NCBI GenBank assembly: GCA_900314535.1
Contig: OMVT01000007.1
Span: 1-64,000 of the forward strand
Length of the DNA: 64,000 nt
Direction: 5' to 3'
DNA from: an uncultured Olsenella sp.
GTDB taxonomy: Bacteria; Actinomycetota; Coriobacteriia; Coriobacteriales; Atopobiaceae
In this document: positions 43,478-51,769 of the stretch, one piece after another
How the letters are laid out: each line of letters starts with the position of its first letter
How positions within the stretch are numbered: the first letter of the stretch is position 1
Notes under the pieces: generated by a model
Database searches by the model: none
What the model was told of the DNA's origin: nothing
The model's input: only the letters and a program-made list of their open reading frames with translations
Translations under genes and position numbers: made by a program

Positions 43478-43512
43478 GCCCATAAAGCCGTATGCATTCC
43501 GGCTTTATGGGC
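43478..43512 (+). terminator. Hairpin with T-run facing feoAB
   Basis: A 13-bp perfect stem (GCCCATAAAGCCG with its complement) and 9-nt loop is followed by TTTTTGC on the plus strand and only TTAT on the minus strand. It would stop antisense reading from the DegV gene before feoAB and may only partly block feoAB-to-dtxR transcription. Confidence 0.65.
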
Positions 43513-43546
43513 TTTTTGCTATCTCCAGGCTATCAGTTCAGATGCG

Positions 43547-45970
43547 CTACGCGAAGCCGAGGAGCATGCCGATCGTATGGACGAGGAAGGCAGCCGCCCA
43601 AGCAACCGCACACTGGAAGAAGACGATGCCGGTCGCCCACTTGCCGCCAAGCTCGCGCTTGATGGCAGAGATGGCAGCGACGCAGGGTGTATAGAGAAGG
43701 CAGAAGACGAGGAGGGAGATGACCGCAAGCGGCGTGAGCGCAGCCGTGAGCTCGGCCAGGCTGCCAAAGAGGACGGAGAGCGTCGAGACGACGACTTCCT
43801 TTGCCATGAAGCCAGCGATAAGCGCGGTCGTGATGCGCCAGTCTGCAAAGCCGAGCGGCGCGAAGATCGGGGTGAGCCAGCTTGCGACAGCAGCCAGAAG
43901 CGAGTCGGCAGGATCGCTCACCATATCGAAGGTCGGGCTGAAGGTCTCGAGCGCCCAGATGATCACGGCTGCAGCAAAGACGACCGTGAAGGCGCGGGTC
44001 AGGAAGTCCTTCGACTTCTCCCAGAGGAGCTGGCGCACCGACTTGGCAGAGGGCATGCGGTAGTTCGGAAGCTCCATAACGAAGGGGACAGCCTCGCCCT
44101 TCGCGACGGTCATGTGCGCAATCTTCGCGCAGAGGATGCCGATCAGGATGCCTGCAAGGTAGAGGGCAAGGATAACGAAGCCGCCATTGCCCGGGAAGAA
44201 GGCTGCCGTGAAATAGCCATAGATCGTGAGCTTCGTGGAGCAGCTCATGAAGGGCGTCAAGGCAATCGTGAGCTTGCGGTCACGCTCGGACGGCAGCGTG
44301 CGTGTAGCCATGACAGCAGGCACCGTGCAGCCGAATCCCATGAGCATGGGGACGATCGAGCGGCCGGAAAGGCCGATGCGGCGGAGCAGCTTGTCCATTA
44401 CGAAGGCAACGCGGGCCATATATCCCGTGTCCTCAAGAAGCGACAGGAAAAAGAACATGCAGACGATGTTCGGCAAGATCGGCAGCACCGTGCCGATTGC
44501 ATTGAAGACGCCGTCGATCAGGAGCGAATGGAGGACCGGGTTCGCATTGCCGGCAGTAAGGCCTGCATCTGCCATGCCGCTTATCCAGTCCACAAACTGC
44601 GAGATGAGGTCACCGAGGAACGGTCCTATCACATTGAACGTGAGCAGGAAGATCGTTGCCATGATGAGGATGAACATCGGGATGGCAGTATAGCGACCGG
44701 TAAGCACTGCATCGATCCTGCGGGAGCGCTCTGTCTCCTTCGACTCCTCGGGTTTGATCACGCAGGCGCGCACGATCTTGGAGATGAAGGAGAAGCGCAT
44801 GTCTGCAATAGCGGCAGCACGGTCGAGGCCGCGCTCCTCTTCCATCTGGTGCACGATGTGCTCTACCGCATCATGCTCGTTCGGTTCGAGCTTCAGTGCC
44901 TTCTCGATGGCGGCATCGCCCTCAACGAGCTTCGTCGCGGCAAAGCGGATAGGAATCTGTGCACGCTCTGCATGGTCTTCGATGAGGTGCATGACAGCAT
45001 GAAGGCAGCGGTGCACCGCTCCCCCATGGTCATGGACATCGCAGAAGTCCTGGCGACCCGGCGTTTCCTGGTAGCGTGCGACATGCAGGGCGTGCTGGAC
45101 AAGCTCGTCCACGCCTTCGCCCTTGACGGCTGAAATCGGCACGACAGGAAGCCCCAGGATATCCTCCATGCGGTTCACATCGATGGAGCCGCCATTCTCC
45201 TGGACCTCGTCCATCATGTTCAAAGCCACGACCATGGGGACATTGAGCTCCATGAGCTGCATCGTGAGGTAGAGATTGCGCTCGATGTTCATGGCATCCA
45301 CGATATCGATGATGCCGGAAGGCTTCTCGTCGAGAATGAACTGGCGGCTCACGATCTCTTCCGAAGAGTATGGGCTCATCGAATAGATGCCCGGAAGGTC
45401 GGTCACACGCGTATTGGGATGTCCGATGATGGCGCCATCCTTGCGGTCGACCGTGACACCCGGGAAGTTGCCCACATGCTGGTTCGATCCCGTGAGCTGG
45501 TTGAAGAGGGTCGTCTTTCCGCAGTTCTGGTTGCCAGCAAGGGCAAACGTGAGCGTCGCATCTGCCGGAAGCGGATGGGAGTGGTCGCTCGTGCGGACGT
45601 CCGTATGGGCGCCCTGCGAAGGTTCGCCCAGACCTGGGTGGGTCTGCGCCGGCTCATGCTCGAGCACTTCGACGTGCTCTTCCTCTGCCTTGCGCTGCGA
45701 TGCCACCTCTTTGGGCGAAAGCAGGGTGCAGCCGATCTTCTTCGCATCTGCCACACGCAGCGTCAGCTCGTAGCCGTGGATCTCGAACTCCATAGGATCG
45801 CCCATCGGTGCGTACTTCACGAGCCTGATTTCCGCTCCTGGGATGACGCCCATATCGAGGAAGTGCTGGCGGAGTGCGCCCGATCCCCCGACCTTGTCGA
45901 TGCGCGCCACATCGCCTATCTCGAGCGAGCCGAGAGTGGAGGCTTCTGCCTGCTTCTGGCTCCTGTCCAT
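43547..45970 (-). CDS. feoB: Ferrous iron transporter, FeoA-FeoB fusion
   Basis: The 807-aa protein joins a FeoA SH3-like domain (about 10-85; LGSLEIGDVARIDKV, FLDMGVIPGAEIRL) to FeoB through a His/Glu-rich linker (about 86-135). The GTPase domain has G1 GNQNCGKTTLFN (usual GNPNSGKT), the PGVTVDRKDG switch, G3 DLPGIYSMSPYSSEE and G4 NMMDE. The membrane part includes GFGCTVPAVMATRTL and PFMSCSTKL, the FeoB gate region with conserved Cys. It imports Fe2+. Start 45970 places FeoA at the N-terminus. An iron-box-like site lies 78-96 bp upstream and a dtxR-like gene follows. Confidence 0.94.
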   Translation of the reverse strand: MDRSQKQAEASTLGSLEIGDVARIDKVGGSGALRQHFLDMGVIPGAEIRLVKYAPMGDPMEFEIHGYELTLRVADAKKIGCTLLSPKEVASQRKAEEEHVEVLEHEPAQTHPGLGEPSQGAHTDVRTSDHSHPLPADATLTFALAGNQNCGKTTLFNQLTGSNQHVGNFPGVTVDRKDGAIIGHPNTRVTDLPGIYSMSPYSSEEIVSRQFILDEKPSGIIDIVDAMNIERNLYLTMQLMELNVPMVVALNMMDEVQENGGSIDVNRMEDILGLPVVPISAVKGEGVDELVQHALHVARYQETPGRQDFCDVHDHGGAVHRCLHAVMHLIEDHAERAQIPIRFAATKLVEGDAAIEKALKLEPNEHDAVEHIVHQMEEERGLDRAAAIADMRFSFISKIVRACVIKPEESKETERSRRIDAVLTGRYTAIPMFILIMATIFLLTFNVIGPFLGDLISQFVDWISGMADAGLTAGNANPVLHSLLIDGVFNAIGTVLPILPNIVCMFFFLSLLEDTGYMARVAFVMDKLLRRIGLSGRSIVPMLMGFGCTVPAVMATRTLPSERDRKLTIALTPFMSCSTKLTIYGYFTAAFFPGNGGFVILALYLAGILIGILCAKIAHMTVAKGEAVPFVMELPNYRMPSAKSVRQLLWEKSKDFLTRAFTVVFAAAVIIWALETFSPTFDMVSDPADSLLAAVASWLTPIFAPLGFADWRITTALIAGFMAKEVVVSTLSVLFGSLAELTAALTPLAVISLLVFCLLYTPCVAAISAIKRELGGKWATGIVFFQCAVAWAAAFLVHTIGMLLGFA

Positions 45971-46472
45971 GTGCTGCCTGCTTTCTCCCAAGGCTCCGAA
46001 GAGCCCGATATGTTCCGTTCCGCTCCCGATACTACCCCATTCAGCCGAGAAGTTAGCCCAAACTGACGTATTGGGCAGAAGTTTCCTGAACGACCTTTCA
46101 GGCCATGGGCATGAAAGGCAGATGCCTGCCTGCTGCAGCCCAGGTCTCTCCCCTTCCTGCGGATCCGGCTGAAACATCAGGGCAGATGGCAAGGACCCGA
46201 TCGGGAAGAGTCCGGAAAGCGCAGGGACGACGTACCGAGGGGCCGAAATGGCGCAGGGCCGCATCGGAGAGCATCCTGGCCAGAAGGCTCTGGACCGTCA
46301 GTGTCAGTCCCTCTTTCCTTTTCGCTCCTGGAGCACAGGACTGGGTTCCACAGAGAGGAAATCTTGCCGGAAGAGATCCTCATGTTGGCAGGCAGTCTTT
46401 CTGCCCTATCATGGCTAGAGGCTGCAGGTGCCTCTCCTCAGGGCTCAGCAGCACAGATTTGGAGGCTTTCCC
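45971..46472. other. 502-bp divergent spacer between feoAB and the AEC transporter gene
   Basis: No gene is supported here. The feoAB side holds a DtxR-box-like sequence and a possible -10 (TAGTAT, minus strand, 46034-46029). The remaining 390 bp form a long leader in front of the AEC gene with several small inverted repeats, for example AGAGGC/GCCTCT at 46420-46438. It does not match a riboswitch or T-box that I know. Confidence 0.5.
46048..46066. promoter_or_regulatory. Candidate DtxR/IdeR iron box upstream of feoAB
   Basis: The 19-mer centred on GTTAGCC agrees with the DtxR consensus TTAGGTTAGCCTAACCTAA at 13 of 19 positions, counted by hand. It lies just upstream of the possible feoAB -10 and could cover the -35 region. 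A GCCCAA/TTGGGC inverted repeat (46056-46076) overlaps it. Confidence 0.4.
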
Positions 46473-47405
46473 GTGAACATGTCTGCCGTGCTGGCTCTCA
46501 AGGTGCTCGTGATGTTTCTTCTGGTCGGCATCGGCTATGCGCTGTTCCGTGCCGGCAAGATCACGATGGAGGGAAACAGGGTCATCGGCAACATCCTGAT
46601 CTATCTTTCCCTTCCTGCTGTCATCATCAAGTCCCTCCTCATCGAGCACACGGCAGAGCATACGGCAGCGCTCGTCGAAGGAACGGCTGTCTCGCTTCTG
46701 CTCCTTGTCCTCGCGGCTATGGTGGCCCGCATCGTCTGCGGCAAGGACGCTATCGGCAACTTCGCTGCCACCTTCTCGAACCCGAGCTTCTTCGGCATCC
46801 CTCTGGTAATCGCGACCGTCGGTGCCCAGAGCGTCTTCTACAATGTCGGCTTCATTGCCCTCATGAACATAGGGCAGTGGACCTACGGCGTGAGCCTTAT
46901 CACGCACGAGAAGGGAGAGCCCGCACCTACCGCCAAAGAGGTGCTGCACAGCCTTGCTTCGGCTCCCTTCATGATTGCAGCCCTCATAGGCATCGTGCTC
47001 TATGCGACGCAGGCACCGCTGCCTTCTGTCATTGCGACATGCCTCGACGATGTGGCAGCCCTGAATACCCCGCTTGCGATGTTCACGATCGGCGTCTATC
47101 TGGCCAAGACCGACCTGAAGCAGATGTTCACACGCAGCCAGAACTACCGTGTCGCGCTCTGCCGCATCGTGCTGGCCCCTCTTGCCTCTCTGGCGCTTCT
47201 GACCCTGATGCCCATCTCGAGCTACGAGATGCGCATGGCGCTGCTCATCGCCTCTGCCTGCCCGGTAGGATCCAATGTGGCCGTCTATGCCCAGCTGCAC
47301 GATGCCGACTATTCCTACGCCGTCGAGACTGTCGTGATATCGGTGCTCCTCTCCATCCTGACGGTGCCTGCCATTGCAGGTCTGGCCAATGCCATCTGGC
47401 TCTAG
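46473..47405 (+). CDS. AEC (auxin efflux carrier) family transporter
   Basis: The 310-aa membrane protein has about ten helices in two halves, with the family features RAGKITMEGNRVIGNILIYL and ATFSNPSFFGIPLV in the first half and CPVGSNVAVYAQLHDAD in the second. Bacterial AEC proteins move organic acids such as malate or other small metabolites; the substrate is unknown. The GTG at 46473 is 7 nt after GGAGG and fits better than the ATG two codons later. A long untranslated leader precedes it. No partner gene is adjacent. Confidence 0.88.
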   Translation: MNMSAVLALKVLVMFLLVGIGYALFRAGKITMEGNRVIGNILIYLSLPAVIIKSLLIEHTAEHTAALVEGTAVSLLLLVLAAMVARIVCGKDAIGNFAATFSNPSFFGIPLVIATVGAQSVFYNVGFIALMNIGQWTYGVSLITHEKGEPAPTAKEVLHSLASAPFMIAALIGIVLYATQAPLPSVIATCLDDVAALNTPLAMFTIGVYLAKTDLKQMFTRSQNYRVALCRIVLAPLASLALLTLMPISSYEMRMALLIASACPVGSNVAVYAQLHDADYSYAVETVVISVLLSILTVPAIAGLANAIWL

Positions 47406-47734
47406 CATGCCATCCTGCCCGCAGGAAATGGCAGCGCCGAAGCAAAAGGCCCTCTTCATCCTTCAGGACAAGAAGCGCAGATGCATCAGGACGCTGCAGG
47501 TGCTGCCCCTGGCATTCCTGCATGTCAGCCAGGTCCCGCAGGAGACGCACATGCCGGCAACGGCCGCACAGATGCGCACGGGCGCACGGCAGGCAGCCAG
47601 GGCCCGCTTCTTCCTGGAGAGCGCAGACACATGATCTGCCGGACCGAAGATGCGGCATGTGCGGCAGCACGCCGAAGAACAGGGGGCCTTTGGTTTTGAG
47701 GCCGGCGCGCAGGCATGCCTCTGCACAAAGAAAC
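47406..47734. other. Stretch without a supported gene after the AEC transporter
   Basis: GC-rich sequence with short open frames on both strands, none with a good ribosome site plus a recognisable product. A 75-codon plus-strand frame starts at 47407 (MPSCPQEMAAPK) but has no clear site. It may be remnant DNA. Confidence 0.4.
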
Positions 47735-47754
47735 GGGCCCACCGAAGCGGGCCC
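47735..47754 (-). terminator. Probable terminator after the 54-aa membrane protein gene
   Basis: GGGCCC pairs with GGGCCC across an 8-nt loop 19 bp past the stop codon; GTTTCTTTG follows on the minus strand. Confidence 0.5.
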
Positions 47755-47773
47755 AGCCAGCTGCTATGGGAGG

Positions 47774-47938
47774 CTATCTCCTGCTGTGGCGGGAAGCCTC
47801 GTGCCTTCCTCCTCTGCGCATCTCGACCGTACCTTCGCGCCTCCTGCGCTTGCGGTCAGCTGCGGCAGACGAGAGCATTCCCAGAAGGCACCCCAAAAGA
47901 ACGGCAACAACAATCGCCAGGATGGTTGTATCGCTCAT
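47774..47938 (-). CDS. Small single-span membrane protein
   Basis: The 54-aa product starts MSDTTILAIVVAVLLGCLL, a clear transmembrane helix with a short outside N-terminus, followed by a basic cytoplasmic tail rich in Arg and His (DRKRRRREG, then RRGGRHEASRHSRR). An AAAGGAGC site lies 6 nt before the ATG, which supports a real gene. I do not recognise a family. It stands alone, with a hairpin after it. Confidence 0.6.
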   Translation of the reverse strand: MSDTTILAIVVAVLLGCLLGMLSSAAADRKRRRREGTVEMRRGGRHEASRHSRR

Positions 47939-48102
47939 GGAGCTCCTTTCTCTCGCGTAGCCAATGCATTCTAGGATGCCACGAGAGCGGCATGTCCTCG
48001 CATCTTCCCTTAAAACCACAGCGACCGGACACATACCAGACATTGCGAAAGGAGGTGCAGCCATGCAGCTGCACCTCCTTCTTTCACGTGTTTTATACCA
48101 AT

Positions 48103-48537
48103 CTAGAGGCTCTTCAGGTCCTCGAGGCTCAGCACCTTGAAGCCTGCCTCCTCAATTGCGAAGGTCGCCTTCGAGGCTGCTGCAGGGTCGGAGATCTTGA
48201 GCGCATCGACGGCGTAGTCTCCTGCCACCTGGAAGCAGTAGCCATACTCGACCGGGATATCGAGGTCATCGAGGATGCCCAGAAGGTCTGCCAGAGAGCC
48301 TGGGCGGTCAGGCAGCTTGATGAGCGATACCTTCGTTATGGATGCTCTGTAGCCGCGCTTGTTGAGCTCATCGCGTGCGGCAGAAGGGTTCGCGCAGAGG
48401 ATGCGCACGACACCGTATTCAGGTGTATCCATGAGGGTCAAGGCATCCATGTTGATGCCAGCGTCTGCCAGAGCACGGCAGAGCTTTGCGAGGCGTCCCT
48501 CTTCGTTCTCCAGGAATACTGTCAGCTGGTCTACCAT
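48103..48537 (-). CDS. Tandem ACT domain protein
   Basis: The 144-aa protein has two ACT domains. The first (about 1-70) begins MVDQLTVFLENEEGRLAKLC with ALADAGINMDALTLMDTPE; the second (about 72-144) has LIKLPDRPGSLADLLGILDD. Such double-ACT proteins regularly follow phenylacetate-CoA ligase-type genes, as here, where the ATG lies 3 nt after the paaK stop codon with AGGAG inside that gene. It probably binds an aromatic or other amino acid and modulates the partner enzyme. Its neighbourhood, not its sequence, suggests that. Confidence 0.9.
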   Translation of the reverse strand: MVDQLTVFLENEEGRLAKLCRALADAGINMDALTLMDTPEYGVVRILCANPSAARDELNKRGYRASITKVSLIKLPDRPGSLADLLGILDDLDIPVEYGYCFQVAGDYAVDALKISDPAAASKATFAIEEAGFKVLSLEDLKSL

Positions 48538-48539
48538 CG

Positions 48540-49844
48540 CTACTCCTGCCCCCTCTTGTCGATGACACGCTTTGCCTTGCCTTCGCTTCTGGGCAGCGAC
48601 TGCGGCTCGACGAGGCGCACCTTCACGCCGACGGAGAGTGCTGTCTTGAGCGCTGCCTGGATACGATTCTGCAGGTTCTCGATGGCACCAGTCGAGTCGA
48701 AATCGAAGTCCGGATTGACTTCTGCCTTGAGCGTGACGACGTCGAGATAGTTCTTCGTCGTGAGCTCGATCTGATACCACGAGGACACCTCGTCGAAGGT
48801 CTCCATGACATTCTCGATCTGGCTCGGGAAGACGTTGACGCCGCGGATGATGAGCATATCGTCCGTACGCCCATGGATGCGGTCGATCCTTCTGTGGGTG
48901 CGTCCGCAGGGACAGGAGCCCGGAAGAATCCTTGTAATGTCGCGCGTGCGATAGCGGAAGACGGGCGATGCCTCGCGGTCAAGGGTGGTGACGACAAGCT
49001 CTCCCCACTCGCCGTCGGGCAGCACCTGGCCTGTTGCCGGGTCGATGATCTCGCAGAGGAAGTGGTCTTCTGCGATATGGAGCCCCTGCTGTGCCAGGCA
49101 CTCCACGGCGACACCCGGTCCCATGGTCTCTGTCAGGCCATAGACATCGAGGACCTTGTAGTTGAGCTTCTTCTCAAGCTCTTTCCTGAAGTTGTCGGAG
49201 AATGCCTCTGCGCCGTGGATGCCGACACGCAGATGGAACTCGCGGGCAGGATCGATGCCCATGGAGATGGCCGTATCTGCGATATGCATGGCATAGCTCG
49301 GCGTGCAGCAGAGGATGGTCGAGCCCATCTCGCGCATGACCCTGATCTGGCGCTCGGTGTTGCCGGCCGAGATGGGTATCGTCGTGCAGCCTGCTGCCTT
49401 GGCACCATAGTGGGCACCGAGGCCGCCCGTGAAGAGGCCATAGCCATAGGCAATCTGCGCCACATCGTTCGGTCCGCCGTCGGCATACCTGATGCCACGG
49501 GCGAAGCACTCTCCCCAGAAGTCCAGGTCATGCTCTGTATAGGCACCGACGGTCGCTACACCGGTCGTGCCGGAGGACATATGGATCTCGCGCACTTCGG
49601 AAAGCGGCACGGCAAGCATGCCATACGGATAGGCATCCCTCAGATCCTGCTTCGTAACGAAGGGAGCCTTCTTCACATCATCGAGGCTGGAGATGGAATA
49701 GGGATCAAAGCCCGCCTCGTCGAAGCTCTTCTTGTAGAAGGGGATCTTCTCGTAACACTGGACGGCGGTCTTCTTGATTCCCTCGAGCTGCAGCGCCTCA
49801 ATCTGGTCGTGCGGCAGCGTCAGGATGTCTTCCTTAGACTCCAT
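48540..49844 (-). CDS. paaK: Phenylacetate-CoA ligase family AMP-forming enzyme
   Basis: The 434-aa enzyme is a compact member of the adenylate-forming family. The P-loop motif is MSSGTTGVATVGAYTEHD, an AMP-binding segment is YGLTETMGPGVA, and the hinge follows EWGELVVTTLD and YRTRDIT; the C-terminal domain has GRTDDMLIIRGVNVFPSQIE. It joins an aryl acid such as phenylacetate or indoleacetate to CoA. In gut anaerobes paaK with an ACT gene often accompanies aromatic amino acid fermentation, but no indolepyruvate oxidoreductase is in the window. The start at 49844 follows AAGGTGAGAGG. Confidence 0.92.
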   Translation of the reverse strand: MESKEDILTLPHDQIEALQLEGIKKTAVQCYEKIPFYKKSFDEAGFDPYSISSLDDVKKAPFVTKQDLRDAYPYGMLAVPLSEVREIHMSSGTTGVATVGAYTEHDLDFWGECFARGIRYADGGPNDVAQIAYGYGLFTGGLGAHYGAKAAGCTTIPISAGNTERQIRVMREMGSTILCCTPSYAMHIADTAISMGIDPAREFHLRVGIHGAEAFSDNFRKELEKKLNYKVLDVYGLTETMGPGVAVECLAQQGLHIAEDHFLCEIIDPATGQVLPDGEWGELVVTTLDREASPVFRYRTRDITRILPGSCPCGRTHRRIDRIHGRTDDMLIIRGVNVFPSQIENVMETFDEVSSWYQIELTTKNYLDVVTLKAEVNPDFDFDSTGAIENLQNRIQAALKTALSVGVKVRLVEPQSLPRSEGKAKRVIDKRGQE

Positions 49845-50138
49845 GCCTCTCACCTTTCTGTTCCCAACTCTCTCTGCGCCGAGCCTGAGCCCGGGCGCAC
49901 TACATCCTAGCCGCCTTCTATGTCCGGTCCATTTCGGCTGAACGCTGCATCCTGTGAGCGGTTGCCTATTCAGCGTTGCCGGAGCCACAGAACTGTGGAA
50001 GCGATGAGAAGGTGAGTTGAAGCCTTCTTGCAAACATCAGCCATTGTTGTCAGATGGCAGATGCGGGTGCAATAGAGATGCACCAGCAATGCCCGAAATC
50101 CTTAACGCGGCGCGGGCGGCGCAGGTGTTGATTACTCA

Positions 50139-50162
50139 GAAGCCCGGTGGCCACCGGGCTTC
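50139..50162. repeat. 24-bp perfect palindrome
   Basis: GAAGCCCGGTGG is followed directly by its exact complement, with no loop. It could be a terminator for either strand (weak T content: ATTCGTT on plus) or a protein site. Confidence 0.6.
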
Positions 50163-50183
50163 ATTCGTTAAAGTGCGTCTTCC

Positions 50184-50360
50184 TTATGATGCTTTATGTT
50201 CCCTTCTGATCCTGACCACCTCTTCCGCGATCTCGAGAATGGTTTTCAGGATCCCCGCAAAGAACGCAAGGGCCTGCAGGATTTCAAGGATATTGTCCTG
50301 AGGCTCCCTCGATCTCTCGAAGCGCCATCCGCATCCGGATATCGCTGGTGCAGGCTGCAT
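50184..50360 (-). CDS. Possible small amphipathic/membrane protein
   Basis: This 58-codon frame encodes a C-terminal half (NILEILQALAFFAGILKTIL, then EIAEEVVRIRREHKAS) that could form one hydrophobic or amphipathic helix with a basic end, as in small membrane peptides and some type I toxins. GAGGTG lies 9 nt before the ATG. The palindrome at 50139-50162 follows. Homology is not recognised and the N-terminal half (MQPAPAISGCGWRFERSREP) is unremarkable. Confidence 0.3.
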   Translation of the reverse strand: MQPAPAISGCGWRFERSREPQDNILEILQALAFFAGILKTILEIAEEVVRIRREHKAS

Positions 50361-50627
50361 TCCACAAGACACCTCTTTCACGTCTCGCTATCCCTGCTGA
50401 CGCATATCTTTCAGAGTTTATGCAGGACATATGTCGTTTCTGGCACTAGCAAGGGCAGGGCCCAGTCTTGCTGCCCCATCTCTGCCGAGCAGAGCTGCAC
50501 GTTTCGGCACATGGCATGACATGCCATCTGGCATATCCAGATATCCGGTTGCCCATGCAAGTCTTTCATTGCGCCTCAAAGACGTACAATTGCGGAAGCT
50601 GAAGCTTCCGGCACAAAGGAGAGGAAC

Positions 50628-51704
50628 ATGCTTCGAATCGGCCTTCTTACAAGCGGCGGCGATTGCCAGGCCCTCAACGCCACGATGCGCGGCATCGTGA
50701 AGACGGTTCTCCACAACTCGAAGGAGAACATCGAGATCTACGGCTTTGAGGATGGCTATCAGGGCCTCATCTATGGGCGCTATCGCCAGATGAAGTGGAA
50801 GGACTTCTCCGGCGTGCTGACCCAGGGCGGCACGATCCTGGGCACGAGCCGCACCCCCTTCAAGATGCTCGACGTTCCGGAAGCAGACGGAGTCCAGAAG
50901 GTCCCCGCCATGAAGAAGACGTACAAGAGCCTCAAGCTTGACTGCCTCTTCATGCTTGGCGGCAACGGCTCCACGAAGACCGCAAACCGCCTCTCCCAGG
51001 AAGGCCTGAACGTTATCGCCCTTCCCAAGACCATCGACAACGATACCTGGGGAACCGACATCACGTTCGGCTTCACCTCTGCCATCGATGTGGCCACCCG
51101 CTACCTCGACGAGATCAAGACCACGGCATCTTCCCACAACCGCGTCTTCGTCGTCGAGATCATGGGCCACAAGGTCGGCTGGATCCCTCTCTATGCAGGC
51201 ATTGCCGGCGGCGCTGACGTGATCCTTCTTCCTGAGATCCCCTACGATATCAAGAACGTCGTCCGCGCCATCGAGTCCCGCGAGCAGTCCGGCGGCCGCT
51301 ATGCCCTCGTCGCCTGCGCAGAAGGCGCCATCTCCAAGAAGCAGGCAGCAATGCCCAAGAAGGAGTACAAGAAGCTCGTGGCCCAGCGCCGCTACTCCGT
51401 TGCCTATGAGATTGCAGACGAGATTGCACAGCTCACGTCCCGCGAGGTCCGTGTCGGCATTCCTGGCCACACGCAGCGTGGCGGCACCCCTGATGCCCAG
51501 GACCGCATCTTTGCGACCCAGTGCGGCGTCGAGGCAGCCCGTGCCCTCTTCGATCATGACTATGGCTGCATGATTGCCAAGGTCAACAACAAGATGGTGC
51601 GTGTCCCGCTTGCTGATGTTGCAGGCAAGCTCAAGTACGTCGACCCGAAGTCGGACCTGGTCCAGGAGGCAAAGCTTCTGGGCATCAGCTTCGGCGACGA
51701 GTAA
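50628..51704 (+). CDS. pfkA: 6-phosphofructokinase (mixed-type active site)
   Basis: The 358-aa protein is a PfkA-family phosphofructokinase of glycolysis. It has GLLTSGGDCQALNATMRG, the phosphate loop GGNGS at 111-115 and LPKTIDNDT at 132-140. At the two phosphoryl-donor positions it has Gly114 (ATP type) but Lys134 (usual in PPi enzymes), the combination of the mixed clade; the Mg-binding Asp of GGDGS is Asn113. Whether ATP or PPi is used cannot be settled from sequence. The start follows AAAGGAG. Single-gene unit with a strong terminator. Confidence 0.93.
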   Translation: MLRIGLLTSGGDCQALNATMRGIVKTVLHNSKENIEIYGFEDGYQGLIYGRYRQMKWKDFSGVLTQGGTILGTSRTPFKMLDVPEADGVQKVPAMKKTYKSLKLDCLFMLGGNGSTKTANRLSQEGLNVIALPKTIDNDTWGTDITFGFTSAIDVATRYLDEIKTTASSHNRVFVVEIMGHKVGWIPLYAGIAGGADVILLPEIPYDIKNVVRAIESREQSGGRYALVACAEGAISKKQAAMPKKEYKKLVAQRRYSVAYEIADEIAQLTSREVRVGIPGHTQRGGTPDAQDRIFATQCGVEAARALFDHDYGCMIAKVNNKMVRVPLADVAGKLKYVDPKSDLVQEAKLLGISFGDE

Positions 51705-51734
51705 GGCCGAAAGCGCCAATTGCAGCCCTTCCGG

Positions 51735-51769
51735 AAAGAGCCTGGAGCGCAAGCTTCAGGCTCTTTTTT
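51735..51769 (+). terminator. Terminator after pfkA
   Basis: AAGAGCCTG pairs with CAGGCTCTT across a 12-nt loop that holds its own small stem, followed by a run of T to 51769. The T-run touches the stop codon of the convergent exonuclease gene. Confidence 0.85.

Larger units (their letters stand above)
49845..50627. other. 783-bp spacer between paaK and pfkA
   Basis: Holds the upstream region of the paaK operon, a 24-bp perfect palindrome (50139-50162), a possible 58-aa minus-strand gene (50184-50360), small hairpins such as GGTGCA/TGCACC near 50075, and the pfkA promoter region with TACAAT at 50586-50591. No tRNA or known regulatory RNA is recognised. Confidence 0.4.

Noticed and set aside
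46177-46330. Riboswitch (lysine, glycine or SAM class) upstream of the AEC gene
   Set aside because: Fragments such as CCGAAA and GGAAAG recall known motifs, but the conserved cores are not in the right order or spacing.
46105-46476. Plus-strand frame of 123 codons in the leader of the AEC gene
   Set aside because: Arg/Ser-rich sequence with no ribosome site and no similarity; treated as leader RNA.
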